Shown: positions 34,262 through 46,600 of the stretch, piece after piece | How positions within the stretch are numbered: position 1 is the first letter of the stretch | Layout: each line of letters starts with the position of its first letter | Origin: Eutypa lata | Taxonomy: Eukaryota; Ascomycota; Sordariomycetes; Xylariales; Diatrypaceae | DNA length: 64,000 bases | Direction: 5' to 3' | Assembly: GCA_022661535.1 (NCBI GenBank) | Contig: JAKULF010000001.1 | Coordinates: forward strand, 2,108,001-2,172,000 | Position numbers and translations under genes: made by a program | Notes under the pieces: model-generated | Told to the model about the DNA's origin: nothing | What the model saw: only the letters and a program-made list of their open reading frames with translations | Database searches by the model: none

Positions 34262-35017
34262 TTCAGATACTAAGCGGTCGTTGCGACCTGAAGAGATCCA
34301 TCGCGCAAGGAGGGCTGGACATCGCAAAGCTTCTTTGGCGGGACTACTAACATGAGGGGGATGCTTCAGCTTTTTAAACCAGATCTCACGGTTCGAGCGA
34401 GATCATGGGGAATGTGGTAATGGTATGCGGTCACTGACTGCATGAATTAAGATTGCCATGTTATGCAAGTTTTCCAAGGTCAAATCGCATGTCATCGGGG
34501 TGGGCCAATGATCTGTGACTATCGTGACCAGGGACTCCCTTGTCAATGCTGTCAGGGCCGCTGGATCTCAACTACCCCTGCAACTTAATGTCCGTGTTAA
34601 GATCTTAGTGGGATAAGTTACATCATTACAGGAACATTCGTAGTTAAATGTATCACGATTAACAATATATCAATGCACATGAATTGATACAACTGTATAC
34701 ATCGTTTCAACAGCTCTGGTTAATTAACATAAACTAAACTCGTTTTCAACTCGTTTTCACATATCAAGTAAACTTTCTCATGGTAATTCGGGAAGTAAAG
34801 AACCAAGAGAGAAAAGACCTAACATCAAGGAGTGCTCCGAATATCAATATGGTATCATTGAAAATGGAAGAAAAGAAAGCTAAGAAAAGGAACATGCATA
34901 TTGCCCTCTTGATCTGTCATAATACGTGAAATATCGTATTAACTCTTGGGTGATACTGCCAACGTGATTCATATCTCTTCACTTGTATTCCTGCCGAACA
35001 GAGATCAACCATGGAGG
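34262..35017. other. intergenic
   Basis: Promoter region of the secreted glycoprotein plus the 3' flank of the small lysine-rich gene. No feature is recognised. Confidence 0.5.
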
Positions 35018-35456
35018 CTACTTCTTATTGGCGCCTAGCCTCGCCTCTGTGAGCTTTCTCTTCTTCCCCTTCGGCTTAGCATCCTCTCCGTTTCCACCCT
35101 TGTCGTCACCTATAAAATGATCATTAGCTTTTTCTTTCAGGGGAATTTTAGTTACTGCATCTCTTTATCTTACCCTTCTTCTCAGGCTTCTTCTTAGGTC
35201 GTGTCTTTGCCCGGAGCATGCGACTGTACCCATCAAGCAGGCCCTCCAAGTAGATGGCGTTGGCCTTCTGCTCGTTCATGACCGAGTTCACGTAGTCTTG
35301 CTGTTCTTGTACCTCCACCAGGCCCTTGTCGAAGAGGCCGAGTCGCACCTGGTGAGCGGCGATGCTGAGGCCGTGAAATTGAAGATCCGATCCGAACCGA
35401 TCGACGTCCGCTTTGAGTTTTGCGAGCTGGGCTTCCCAATCTTGAGAGTCGGACAT
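35018..35456 (-). CDS. small protein with helical core and basic tail, 124 aa
   Basis: Exons 35174-35456 and 35018-35109 flank a 64-nt intron (GTAAGA...TAG, with GCTAATG as branch site). Residues 1-75 (DWEAQLAKLKADVDRFGSDLQFHGL...EGLLDGYSRMLRAK) look like amphipathic helices or a coiled coil. The tail from about residue 80 is Lys-rich (KKKPEKKG, KGKKRKLTEARLG) and could carry a nuclear signal. Without splicing the frame would end early, so the intron is well supported by reading frame and signals. The family is not recognised; a nucleic-acid-associated role is a guess from charge only. Confidence 0.7.
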
Positions 35457-36111
35457 TATGAGTTTCGGATGGGAGAGGTTGCCTAGGGTGTTGCAATGCT
35501 CTCTTTCAAGTGTAGGATGTTTTGTAGTGTTGGGTTGAAGGATTCTATTGGTATGTGTGCACGTCTTGGTTAATGTTGTTCATTACCATAAAGATGGGAT
35601 GCGAGTGACGAACTGGTATTCAGTCGAGTTGGAAACTACATACAGTTAATCTGCTAAGAGTGAATACAACAGAAGTGAATTGCAACAAAGTATCTTGCGG
35701 TACATGCAGAAATCACATGTTTGCTGGTATTACTTTTGGCTCTATATCATCCGTACCACGAATGCAGCCAAATTGAATAAATTTCATCGTTTTAAAGCGC
35801 CGCTTGGGATCCCATACTAGCCCTCCATGATTAAAAGCTGGCAGGATACTTTTTTTGTGATCTTTCGATATTTTGACAATATGTCTTATCTTATATCTAT
35901 CGGCTTGATATGGTGTTAATGGCAGATTTCTAAAAGAAGCTTGTAGGTGAAAGCACCATATTGATCATGGAAACTCCAAGTATAGCCTAATCTACACATT
36001 CTGACCACGATTTCTCTACTTCCTAGCACCTATCAAACATGCAAACAATAGAAATCGAACTGATTATAACTTCATACGTAATACTCTTCATACCTCTCTA
36101 TGTTTCATTTT
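35457..36111. other. intergenic
   Basis: No gene or repeat is recognised. Confidence 0.5.
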
Positions 36112-37651
36112 TTATCGAATCGATTCCTGCTGGGTGTGCGCTAACGAAGCCGCGGAAACTACATGATCCCCCAATCCTAAATACTTTATTGCATCCCCAC
36201 GAGAATCGATCTTGCTATTATCTTGATAACTTACATCAATTTCGGGCTCGAAATCTGTATACCTCAGCGCAACGTTGATCCAAGCCTGAATCACACGAGG
36301 TTGCAACACCGGGTCCCAGCTGCCGTCCAAAGCAAGCGTAGAGGTGTAATGAATGTCTGTGATAGCGAAACAGGGCTGCATATCCCCTCCCGCCATTCCA
36401 GATCTCCATCATCCGAAGCTTAGGCATCCTCATTGCGGCGAGGCCGGCTGCCAAGAGCATATCGTTAGCCTTTCCCGGAGGACAGGTCGGGGCCAACAGT
36501 GGCGAGCTAAGGGTTAGGGATTCCAGGTGCTCCCAGACCTTATCAGTCCGCGCGGCTTGGAAAAATTGCCGCGCATCGACCGTGAATGACGCCGATAAAT
36601 TTTGAAGCTTAAAGTTGATCTCGGCGAGCGCGGTACCCAGTAACGGCTCCAAGTCTCTGGTGGGTGATTGGTGACGTGAAGAGGGTCCAAGAGACGCACC
36701 GTCGATATCTACGTTGGTGTCCTCAAAGCGAGATAGCGTCTTCAACGTTTTGGGCAAATAGTAACACAGCATAGTGCTCTTCTCTGTATGGATTTGCTAC
36801 GTTAATTTTATAGGTTCACCCTTCTTAGCTGGGGCGAATCAGTACAATTACTTACCTGCGTCCCTAGCCGCCTGAGGAAGCCTGCCAATCATCCGCCACA
36901 TCTCCCAGTGCAATACCTCAAGCTTAGGCAGCTTGCCCAGTATTTGGTCCATAGTCTGGGATGAAATACGGCGACGTGTTTGTCGAAGGACAACTAGTTT
37001 TGTGATGGATTTGACTTCTGGGACCCCACACTGGAAAGGCATATCCACAACGCCGTACACTCTAGAAATAGTTGCTGTGCGTAGAGGCGTGATTCGGCGA
37101 CCACGGACCCAGCCATTCCGTAGATCGTGGATTTCCGACGTCTTGATTTGATTAACCGGCCCTTCAGATATATCTGGGTCGAAGTTATAGTGCCTGAAAG
37201 CGTGCTTTGAGTCGCTGGGAGAATAAATAGAAAGTTCGAAAGTTGTGCCTTTGCCACTTTCTTCGTTGCCGTTGGTCTAGGTGCTCAAAATCATAAATAG
37301 CTTTCGAATGGCACATCCCACCAGGCGGTTATTAGAGTAGCTTCTCGTGAATGGCTCATCCTTAGTGCAGCTCTTGCAGGTGTACCCTTTAAGCTCTATG
37401 CGAAGCCGGATGTGCTTGACGAACCCCTTTTGGCGTGGAGATAATTTCCCCAACCGACTAAGGCATGATGGCCGCAGCGTTAGTCGATGATAAGTCCGTT
37501 CCTCAATAAATTCCAACCATTCTATACAAACACTCGCATAGCGAGACAGACATGATTTCTGTACTTCGGCTGCGGAAGCGCTGTTGTCGGCTGCTAAGAA
37601 TACGAGTATTTTGGATCTCACCTCAGAGGGGAGACTTGCCCAATACATCAT
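36112..37651 (-). pseudogene. broken F-box-like protein gene
   Basis: The minus strand starts with MMYWASLPSEVRSKIL and SVCIEWLEFIEERTYHRLTL, a typical N-terminal F-box of the large fungal F-box family. The first frame runs into a TAG at 37277-37279, right after KLFMILST, where family members have Trp (ILSTW). The same frame then stays open for about 140 codons (from TNGNEESGKG to QAARDA), reaches a normal intron (36784-36855, GTAAGT...CAG) and continues through MLCYYLPKTLKTLSRFED to MEIWNGGRGYAALFRY. There a frame change of one base near 36350-36360 is needed to reach the conserved end LQPRVIQAWINVAL. Two independent lesions argue for a pseudogene; a sequencing error could explain only one. 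No transcript-level rescue is visible. Confidence 0.75.
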
Positions 37652-38257
37652 TATATAAGAAGAAAACTTGGGTCGAGTTGCCGGGCCCGAATAATACTAC
37701 ATAATAAATGTGTCAGAAATAGGCCCTAATATCAAACCGGGTGCGAGGGGGTTGAGGACCCTTTATACTTCCTTACTGTAGAGCGGGGCTTCAAGTTACG
37801 AGGTAGTTTGGAAGTTTCAAAAGCGTGTAAGACTGTATTGGTTAATAAACTTTAATGCGAAGTCACACCAAGACTGATTCGAATGAGGCTTATAACTTTA
37901 ACCTTTAATTCAATATAATAATTCTGGTATCAAGCCTAGAGGGCTGTAAATACTTGGTGTTAGCAGATGAAACTGTCAGGTAGTTTGACACGAATTGAAG
38001 CGCTAAATGGTATTCGGGTATGATGTACCGTGTATCAATAATAGGTATATATATACTGCTGACATAAAAATATGTACAAATCTAAAGAAATCCCTCTTCT
38101 ATATACATCTCTTAAAAAGGTCTTCCAACGGCCACCTCCCGTTCGGTCGAAACTTTGTGCTCCAACACAGGATTTAATCTATACAGGAAGGATTAGGAGG
38201 TTCAGCCTGGAAAGGCCCATGACCTCCCCTCCTCGTCTGAAGCGTCCTATGTGGAAG
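37652..38257. other. intergenic
   Basis: Flank of the F-box pseudogene and 3' side of the GH128 gene. Nothing is recognised. Confidence 0.5.
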
Positions 38258-39106
38258 CTAATTGTATCTGCTGATGGCATCTAGGTAAGCCTGACCAGAC
38301 TGGGACAAAGAGCCGTCCGAGGTAATCGGCGGCCACACCTCACCCAAACCACCGCCATCAGTATAGGCGTACGCCATAACGTGCTCGTTGTTCTCAAATA
38401 GGTCGACCACATCCGAGATCCACTGAGAGACCTGGCCCTGGTCAGAACAAGGGGTAAAGTTGTCCTGGTCATAGACACAACCAAACTCGGTGACCCAGAT
38501 GGGCTTGCCGTAGGTGTTCCAGTAATGATCAATGTCCTCCTGGACACCAGTCATATCGGGCTTATAGACGTGAATGGCAGTGAAGTCCCAGCCCCGACTG
38601 AGCTGCTGGCCGCTGAACTCCTGCAGCCAGCTCTCGTCCTTCTGCATGCACATGGAGGGGCTGCCGAGCAGGGAACCCTGGTCGCCCATGGGCGCGATGA
38701 GCTGGTTCCAGAGGCCGACGCCCTGGTCGACGGCGATGTTGGCCGACGTGTCGGGGCCGCTGCAGTCGGGCTCGTTGAAGCCGAGCAGGTACTGCGGCGC
38801 GCTCGCCAGGGCCTGGAACTCGGCGAACCGCGCCGCGTCTTGCTCGCCGTTGTTGCCGGACCCCCACAGCATCGACACGGGAACCACGCTCCCCTGCGCC
38901 TCCGGGCTCGGCGTCCAGTCGTACCACCAGCCGAGGTGGTCCTGCCAGTAAGGAACGGCGCGCCCTCCGGCCGATCCGGCTTTCTTCCCTCCGGGGATGG
39001 TATCTGCGCGCTTCGAGTTGGGGGCTGCTTTCGCGTCATCGGTAACGCCCCTTGCGGCCGCGGGGCCTAGGAGGAGCGAGGCGAAGAGTAGACTGTGAGA
39101 TAACAT
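38258..39106 (-). CDS. secreted GH128-type glycosyl hydrolase (Asl1-like), 282 aa
   Basis: An intronless gene from the ATG at 39106. A signal peptide (MLSHSLLFASLLLGPAAA) is followed by a basic propeptide-like stretch and then the catalytic TIM barrel. Family landmarks in order: WQDHLGWWYDWTPSP, PVSMLWGSGN, YLLGFNEPD with Glu112 as presumed acid/base, FTAIHVYKPD, PIWVTEFGC with Glu207 as presumed nucleophile, and HVMAYAYTDGGG. This is the glycosyl hydrolase catalytic core seen in fission-yeast Asl1 and in GH128 endo-beta-1,3-glucanases. Length is normal for a single-domain member. It likely acts outside the cell on beta-1,3-glucan, either in own-wall remodelling or in feeding. Confidence 0.9.
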   Translation of the reverse strand: MLSHSLLFASLLLGPAAARGVTDDAKAAPNSKRADTIPGGKKAGSAGGRAVPYWQDHLGWWYDWTPSPEAQGSVVPVSMLWGSGNNGEQDAARFAEFQALASAPQYLLGFNEPDCSGPDTSANIAVDQGVGLWNQLIAPMGDQGSLLGSPSMCMQKDESWLQEFSGQQLSRGWDFTAIHVYKPDMTGVQEDIDHYWNTYGKPIWVTEFGCVYDQDNFTPCSDQGQVSQWISDVVDLFENNEHVMAYAYTDGGGLGEVWPPITSDGSLSQSGQAYLDAISRYN

Positions 39107-39239
39107 TGTGTGTGAAAGAACCGCTTGCTAAGGAATGAGCAAGAGATATTGGCTCCAAAGTAATGAGTGAATGAATGCCAATGAGTTTCCTTAGACAGCG
39201 AATGTTTTACACTTTCTGGAGGCAGGGAGTTGAGCCATA

Positions 39240-39249
39240 TTTATATATA
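39240..39249 (-). promoter_or_regulatory. TATA box upstream of the GH128 gene
   Basis: TATATATAAA on the minus strand, 134 nt before the ATG at 39106. A strong core-promoter match at a plausible distance. Confidence 0.45.
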
Positions 39250-40919
39250 GCGTTCTACAAGCCAAGGAAGCGGGTTTTTACGACCTTACGAATTTGCTTA
39301 CTATTACAAGGACCCCCATAGTCTTACGACCCCCCCTTTATCGCTGACTGTATATTTCGCACGTAAGGCTCGCAATCAACAGCCACGCGCCACGGTGCAA
39401 GGACAAGCAAGCAAGCAAGCAAGGTGCTTTGGTTTTCGGTTCCGGGTTATTGGCTGGCGCCACACGGCGACGATCCCCCCCTTTCGACCTGCCCGAAAGG
39501 ATAACAATAGTGAGTAATGGTAGCGCTGACGGCTAGCCCTGAGCTAAGAATACTAGGTAATAAAGAGCCGCAAGCCCTACTACGCCAACTGTCAGCTTTT
39601 CATTTCTTCGCCTTCCTGTCATTCGTCGTTCTTTATTGGCTGGCGGTTTCATCTCAACGCCAAGAATCCGTGGCTGAATAAGGACGATGCCTAACTACTT
39701 ACCTACATTTACAGGATAAGAGCATTGTGGGATTTCTGTTCACTTGTCTATGGCGTTGAATGAATGCGATTACAGTAGATACATTCCCAATTGAGTAATA
39801 CTGTAGATCATTTGAACATCTCCGCGAATATATAACTATTTCTCTGTCTTCCCCTTCAGGCCCTTTTATATCACGGCAAAGCCAGATTCTATTATCGAAC
39901 AACATGCCACATATATCACCGTTTATTAAGTCAATTACATGCTACAACTTACCTCTATATTGATGACCCTAACCTCCCATGACAATTTCAATGCTATGTG
40001 CGCTCTTCACTGTCAGCCAGCGATATCAAGACCATATTTTGATTTAACTTAAACCGGCTATTGTATTATCTTAAGCATTGTGGACTTAAAAAACCGCTCG
40101 TAATTAATAAGGTTCGTATTATAGATGCTATTGGATGTATCGTGAGCCACTCTAGAATAGAAAGCCTTTCATGAATGGTTGACTTTTGAAATTCGTGGCT
40201 TCAGCTTCGTCACAACTCATGCGCTCATGAGAAAACGCCCAACGTTGGCAGGCTGAGACAACTTCAAGATGGCACAGCGCCCTCAAGGGTGTATGCACCG
40301 CGCTATTAGCACAATACTCCACTCTGCTCGCAATCCTCCCAAAGGTATTCTTATTGTCCGGTTTCACGCCGCCGGAGAGAACCTAATACTACCAGTCAGC
40401 TCTATGTGGCTTCTTTTTTAGACCTCTCCCACCTTCCAAATGTCAACGGGGCCAGTCGGCTTTAACTCTTCGTCACTGGACTAGCCTTAGACCACTGCCA
40501 TCCCCGAGGTCGATATCGGTTCAACGAAAGAGAGATACTATCATGTGAAGCCGTTCGATGCCTGGCGGTTTATTACAATCTCAACCCTTCAGTTGCAAAC
40601 CCTTTCCACATAGCTAATACATCTATATAACAGACTTATGTGTTAATTCAAGTGAACATAAATTTTTCATTGATTTTGCATCCGTCGGGAATGCGGCGCA
40701 TAAAGTCTCTAAGGTCGTAAGTATATGCCTACCTTCTCCTATATACGATTGGCAATAGATAGGCCACCCCATCAATTTATAGTAGTGGCTCTCAGCCCTA
40801 CCTCTGACCTAATACCATGACATTACTAGATTTGAAACTACCTATGAATAAATGTCACTATGGAACTCTTCCAATGGAGATTTACTATCCATTGAATCCG
40901 GATAACCAGGTTTCCCTGT
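39250..40919. other. intergenic
   Basis: No gene is supported. (CAAG)5 occurs at 39404-39423. The rest has no recognisable repeat or coding signal. Confidence 0.5.
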
Positions 40920-42628
40920 TCAAAGCATGGGCTTCAGATCCTCTGCGACGTGGAACGGAGCCTCTGTCTTGCTCTTGATCTCCTCGACGGTGACGCCATC
41001 GGCAATCTCAACCAGCGTGAGGCCATGAGCGAAATCGACGTCAAATACGCCCTGTGAAGAAAAGGGAAAATTAGTTCTCGGTTGCTATTTCATGATAATG
41101 AACAGGTGTGCAGTTACGTACCAGTTCGGTGATAATGCGTGAGACGCAAGCGCGCCCAGTCAAGGGGAAGGCGCACTGTCTCACGATCTTGGGGTTGCCC
41201 TTCTTATCAGTGTGCTCCATGGTGACGACGACCTTGGTGGCACTAGGGTTGGACACGAGATCCATGGCGCCGCCGAAGCCCTTGACCTTGCCGGGCAACA
41301 TCCAATTCGCCAGGTCGCCCGTGCCACTAACCTGCATGGCGCCGAGGATGGTCAGGTTGATGCGCCCGCTGCGGATCATACCGAAGCTCTCCTCGCTGCC
41401 GAAGACGGCCGCCCCGGGCTTCAGGGTCACCGTCTCCTTGCCGGCGTTGATCAGATCCGCATCTTCCTCGCCCCGCCGCGGGTAGGGCCCCAACCCCAAG
41501 ATGCCGTTCTCCGACTGCAGCTGGACCTCGACCTCGGGCCCCACGAAGGTCGGCGCCAGCATCGGCATTCCGATCCCCAGGTTGGCGTACATGCCGTTGC
41601 GGAACTCCTTGGCGGCGCGGCGCACGATGCGCTCGCGCTTGGCCGCCGTGTCGCCGGAGCCCAGAGCGGCCGCCTTGCTGCTCTGGTCGTCGCCGTCCTC
41701 CTTGGCGAAGGTGAACTTCTCGATGCCCTTCTCGCTCGTGCTCTGGATCACGCGCGTGACGTAGATGCCGGGCAGGTGGACGGCCTCGGGCGGGATCTCC
41801 CCGGGCTCCACGATGTGCTCGGCCTCGACGATGGTGACGCGCGCGTTGCGGCCCATGGCGCCGTTGAAGTTGTTGGCGGCGAGCCGGAATTGGGCGTTGC
41901 CGAGGCGGTCGGCCCGCCACGCCTTGACGAAGGCGTAGTCCCCCGCGATGCTGTGCTCGAGCACGTACGGCTTGCCGCCGAACACCTTGACGTCCTTCGG
42001 GTGGGAGAACTGGTCGGGCGTCCCGTCGCTCTTGTTCCGCAGCGGGAGGTCCCCCGTCTGCACCACGGTCCCGAAGCCCGCGGGCGTGTAGAAGGCCGGG
42101 ACCCCCTTGCCGCCGGCTGCGCAGCGCTCCGCGAGCGTGCCCTGCGGCGTCAGCTCCAGCTCCACCTCCCCCGTCAGGTACATCTTCTCGAAGGTCTTGT
42201 TCTCGCCGATGTAGCTGGCTACCATCTTCCGGATCTGCTTCGTCTTGAGCAGCTTGCCCAGGCCGGAGGTGTCGGTCCCCGCGTTGTTGGACACGGCCGT
42301 CAGGCCCTTCAGCTCGGGCTTCTTCAGGATCTCGTCGATCAGGGTGTCGGGGACGCCGCAGAGCCCGAACCCGCCGCAGAGTAGGGTCGTGTTCGGTTGC
42401 ATGTCCTTCAGCGCCTCGGTCGCGGACGGGTACACCTTGTTGATCTCGGATCGGCGCGAGGTGGCGGAGAAGGCCCGGGCGAGGGTTCTAGCATGCTGTA
42501 TTTGCGATTGTTTTGTTAGACCAGAACGGGCAATGGCATGTTTCCTTGGGTGAGAAGATGATACGTACATTGGAGCCATACCGAGAGTACGCCCTTAGAG
42601 TTCGCATACATAGAGCTGTAGAAGGCAT
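40920..42628 (-). CDS. succinyl-CoA:3-ketoacid CoA transferase, mitochondrial
   Basis: Exons 42569-42628, 41122-42495 and 40920-41051 give 521 aa. The first exon supplies [20 protein letters not shown], an Arg-rich, acid-free presequence suited to mitochondrial import; the frame also reads through intron 1, but a GTACGT donor, TCTAAC branch and ACAG acceptor favour splicing. The two CoA-transferase halves are in one chain: [19 protein letters not shown] in the A half and [13 protein letters not shown] plus [12 protein letters not shown] in the B half, where Glu349 is the residue that carries CoA as a thioester. The last exon gives [21 protein letters not shown]. The enzyme transfers CoA from succinyl-CoA to acetoacetate (or, in fungi, between related acids) in ketone-body and short-acid metabolism. 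Confidence 0.93.
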
Positions 42629-43161
42629 GGTGAAAGGTACATATATATAACTTATACCTAAGTATTTATACACAGACAACCTAGACTTGTATATGTATCA
42701 AGACGGATATCATGGGAAACAGTGTGACAGGTAGAACAGGATTCAAATAAGAGAACAGCAAGGAACAATTGACTAAATCTCCAAACACCTCACAGCGACA
42801 TCGCAATGAAGATTCGAAAGTATCAAGTCAACTACTTTTCAATAACCTAGGTAATTCAATTGGTGATGTCCCTCGCCGGCATTGTTCGGAGCAGCTGGGC
42901 TGGGCTGTGCTGAGCTGGGCTGGGCTGGGGGGGGGACCCCTTTGATAGCTTCCTGAAGAGATGGAAAATCGGAAGCTCCCCTCGGCATAACCCCACACCC
43001 CCCATGGGAAAGAATTAACCCTAGAACCTCTAAAACGTGGGGCAGATGTCCAAAGTTGAGGATGGCACGCCGAGCAATGGGTACAGAGCCATTCGGGAAG
43101 TACCGGCAAGCAGCGGCATTTCTGTCCGCGCTGGCGGAATATGAGGCCGCTGACTCGTCAG
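42629..43161. other. intergenic 5' flank of the SCOT gene
   Basis: Holds a TATAAATA match on the minus strand (42663-42670), about 35 nt before the SCOT ATG, and a G-rich GCTGGGCTGGGCTG repeat near 42889-42930. No gene is seen. Confidence 0.45.
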
Positions 43162-43404
43162 TGCCGGATAGAATCCGGACGGGTCTAAATGTACCTTACC
43201 TTACTCACGAACTTATGGTGGATCATTGTTTTGAAAAACAACTATTTCAAAATTATATTAAAATATTCAAAAGGGTGAAGAAGTACAAGTTTCAAGCGTG
43301 TTTCTCGTATATTATTTATTCGAAGCGTTGCATGCAATGTAAATAACTAAACTGAGCTCGCAATTGTAAGGTACATTCAGACCCGTCCGGATGCTTATCC
43401 GGCA
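43162..43404. mobile_element. MITE-like element with ~38-bp terminal inverted repeats
   Basis: The left arm (43162-43199) begins TGCCGGATAGAATCCGGACG and continues GGTCTAAATGTACCTTAC. The right arm (43366-43404) is its reverse complement with one substitution and a one-base length difference near the inner edge of TGCCGGATA. The AT-rich interior of about 166 nt has no coding frame of note. Size, long TIRs and lack of coding fit a non-autonomous DNA transposon. No convincing target-site duplication is visible at the ends. It lies about 250 nt upstream of Utp22, so it may sit in that promoter. Confidence 0.7.
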
Positions 43405-43650
43405 AATAGAAGTGTGGCTTGTGCTTAACTAGTGCATCGTGGCTTAGAAGACTTGTAGCATTATCTGCTAATTAACTAGATAGAGCTTGTTATCTTATCT
43501 AGCAAATCGATAACCAAAAGTTTTTGGTTATCTCTTAAGTCTCTCTGATCTCGTAGTGGGACATTCGAAGCTTCAAGTGAGTTTAGCAAAGTAAATCACA
43601 TTTGCGCAAAAGCTTTCACGCAGTCGGCTGTTGATCGTACATTTACCAAT

Positions 43651-46600
43651 ATGGAGGAGAACTTCGCGAAACGACGGAAAATAAACCACAGTAATGATGC
43701 GTCCTTTCTCGAAACTAGTTCCGTCGCCGCTTCGGCCATGGGACCTTCGGGAGCCAGCGCATTCGTTTTGGAAACCGAAGAACTGCTGAAGGATGTTAAG
43801 CTGGACTATCCCAAAGCTCTCCCGGGCGTTGATAATATCCTACGACAGTTCAAGGACACAATTGAGGCTCTAGAACCTCACGACCCCACCCCTATTGTCG
43901 AATTGTCAACTAAGTTCGAAAAGACGAATCGAATCGCCATCCCCTTCCCTGATCCGAGACCAGCCAAGGACTCGCCGTACAAGCTGTCTTTCGCAAAACC
44001 AGTCCAGGCGAACGTGGTTGGGAGTTATGCCCTGAAGACTATGATCAAGTCGGCCAGTGATCAGACCGTGGATATGATTATCGTCATGCCAAGCTCTATA
44101 TTTCAAGAGAAGGATTACCTGAACCTACGATACTTCTACAAGAGGGCCTACTACTTGGCGTATGTCGCTTCTGGTTTACGCAAGGAGCATGGATCTTCTC
44201 TGGATCTTACCTTTGATTATCTCAATGGGAACCCGTTATTGCCAGTGCTTGTCGCCCGATCGAAACAAAGTTCCAACAAGAAAGACACTGCTAAGAATGC
44301 TACACAAAATCCTGTCTGGGGTATACGCGTCATACCCACTGCGCCTGAAGGATATTTCCCTGTCTCCAAGTTGTCGGCCACGAGCAATGCGATTCGTCAG
44401 GGGAAGGCTGGTGAGACTAAGGAAGCGAAACTACCTACGCCTTTTTATAACGCGACATTGAAAGCTGAAAGTCTATTCACTTCTTATCTCAAGTTACTTC
44501 ACCGTACGTCGGTATCTTGCCCTGCTTTCAAGGATGCTTGCATTCTAGGTCGAGTATGGCTGCAGCAGCGCGGGTTTGGAGGTAACATTACAGACGGTGG
44601 GTTCGGCCACTTCGAATGGGCAGTACTCGTTGCGCTGCTTCTCCAGGGAGGTGGCCGCAAGGGTGAGGCTGTCCTCTCGACCTCGCTTCACAGCACCCAG
44701 CTATTCAAGGGTACCCTCCAGTTCCTCGCTTCGGCGAACTTGCACAAGAAGCCGGTGGTGATCGGCGGAAAACCCTCGGATCTCGAATCGATCCGCCAGT
44801 CTGGCCCCGTATTGTACGACGTGACGCGCGAACTCAACGTATTATTCAAGATGACGCCTTGGTCTATTACTATGCTTGCGGAACAGGCGAAGGGGTCTCT
44901 CGCCGCCTTGAACGACGACCCGAATGGCCAGTTCGACTCATTGTTCATCATGAAAGCATACCAGCCTTTACAAATGTTTGATCTTCTTGTGAAACTGAAC
45001 CTGCCATCTTCCAATGCGGATCATGATTCGACCGATTGCAAGGGATTTACGTGGAACTACAGTGAACGTGTTTATCAGACTGTAACAAAAGCAATGGGCG
45101 ACCGAGCTCAACTTATCCATATCGAAACACCCAAGTTAGCGTCGTGGCCCATTGCCAACTCGGCCCCTAAGACGAAGAAAGGCAACATTGTTGTTGGAAT
45201 AGTTGTCGATGCGACAAACGCTTCTCAGGGACGGGAATATGGTCCGCCATACGAGCAAAAGAAAGAGGCGGCTAAGTTCAGAGAATTCTGGGGTGAGAAG
45301 TCTGACCTCTGGCAATTCCCAGATGGGAACATTGTGGAAAGCCTGGACTGGACGGCCTATTCCCCCCTAGGATTTCCGGGTATCTGCGAGGCTATTATTC
45401 GCTACATCTTAAACTTCCGTCTGAAGGTCGACGATAGCGACATCACCATCCACGGACAAGACTTTTCTAAAATCATATCAAGTGCTCCGTCCGATGGGGC
45501 GGCGTTCGACGCTGCAAGACAAGCATTTCAACAATTTGAGAGAGACGTTAGGGCCTTGGAAGATCTGCCTCTTCATGTAAGGCAAATAGTTCCTATTTGT
45601 CCAGAGTTGCGACATGCCTCATTACGCATTCCTAGTCTTGTCGACCGGAGGCGATCCCCACATCCGATGGATGTTGTTCTGTCCTTTGAAGCTTCTGGAA
45701 AGTGGCCCGAGGAGAACCTAGCCGCCATTCAACGAGCCAAGCTTGCATTCTTATTAAAGATAGGAAGTTCCCTCGAAGAATCCAAGGACGAGATTACAAC
45801 CCACCTAGGGCTTGAAACAGTCGAGCGGGATGTGGAGGACTTAGCGTTCCTAGACGTCGTATACGAGAGCGGGTTCTCCTTCCGCGTCCGGGTACACAGC
45901 GGCCTTGAAGAAACCCTCCTCGAACGCCAAACCAAAGACAAGACGCTCGAACGCCACCAGCGCACGGAGGCCGCCGAGCTCCTCGCCACCTTCAAGCGAA
46001 CGTACGCGAACCTCCCCCTCCACACCCAAACCATCGCCACCTCCTGCACGCGGTTCCCCGCGCTCTCGCCGTCCATCCGCCTCGTCAAGCGCTTCTTCAG
46101 CGCGCACAAGCTCTCGGCGCACTTCAGCGAAGAGCTCCTCGAGCTCTTCGCCCTCCAGGCCTTCCTGAAACCCCACCCGTACCCCACGCCGCCCACCAGC
46201 GCCGCGACGGGCTTCCTGCGCACCCTCCTGCTCCTCTCGCGCTGGGACTGGCGCGACGAGCCCCTGGTCGTCGACCCGTCAGGCAGCGACCTGTCGTCGC
46301 CCCACCACCGCGCCGAGATCCGCACCCGCCTCGACGCCTGGCGCAACATCGACCCCGCCATGAACCGCACCGTCCTGTTCGTCGCCACGCCCCACGACGC
46401 CACCGGCACCGCCTACACGCCGCCCGGCCGCCCGTCCCGCGTCGTCGCCACGCGCATGACGACGCTGGCGCGCTCCGCCTGCCGCCTCGTTCGTGAGCGA
46501 GGCCTCGATCTCGACCCGAGGTCTCTGTTCCAGGTCTCGCTGCGCGAGTACGATGTTGTTATTCGGCTTGCGAGGGGGGTTCTTAGGGGGTTAGAGGGTA

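Noticed and set aside
32600..34327. Unspliced 575-codon frame as the glycoprotein model
   Set aside because: It starts at a TTG and reads through two consensus introns; the spliced form gives a signal peptide and the family Cys motif.
36350..36400. A short intron in place of the frameshift in the F-box-like gene
   Set aside because: The only GT-AG pair near the break spans about 15 nt, too short to be spliced.
41212..42384. 390-codon plus-strand frame opposite the SCOT gene
   Set aside because: Rich in Gly, Leu, Arg and His as expected for the complement of a GC-rich coding exon; the minus strand encodes a clear enzyme.
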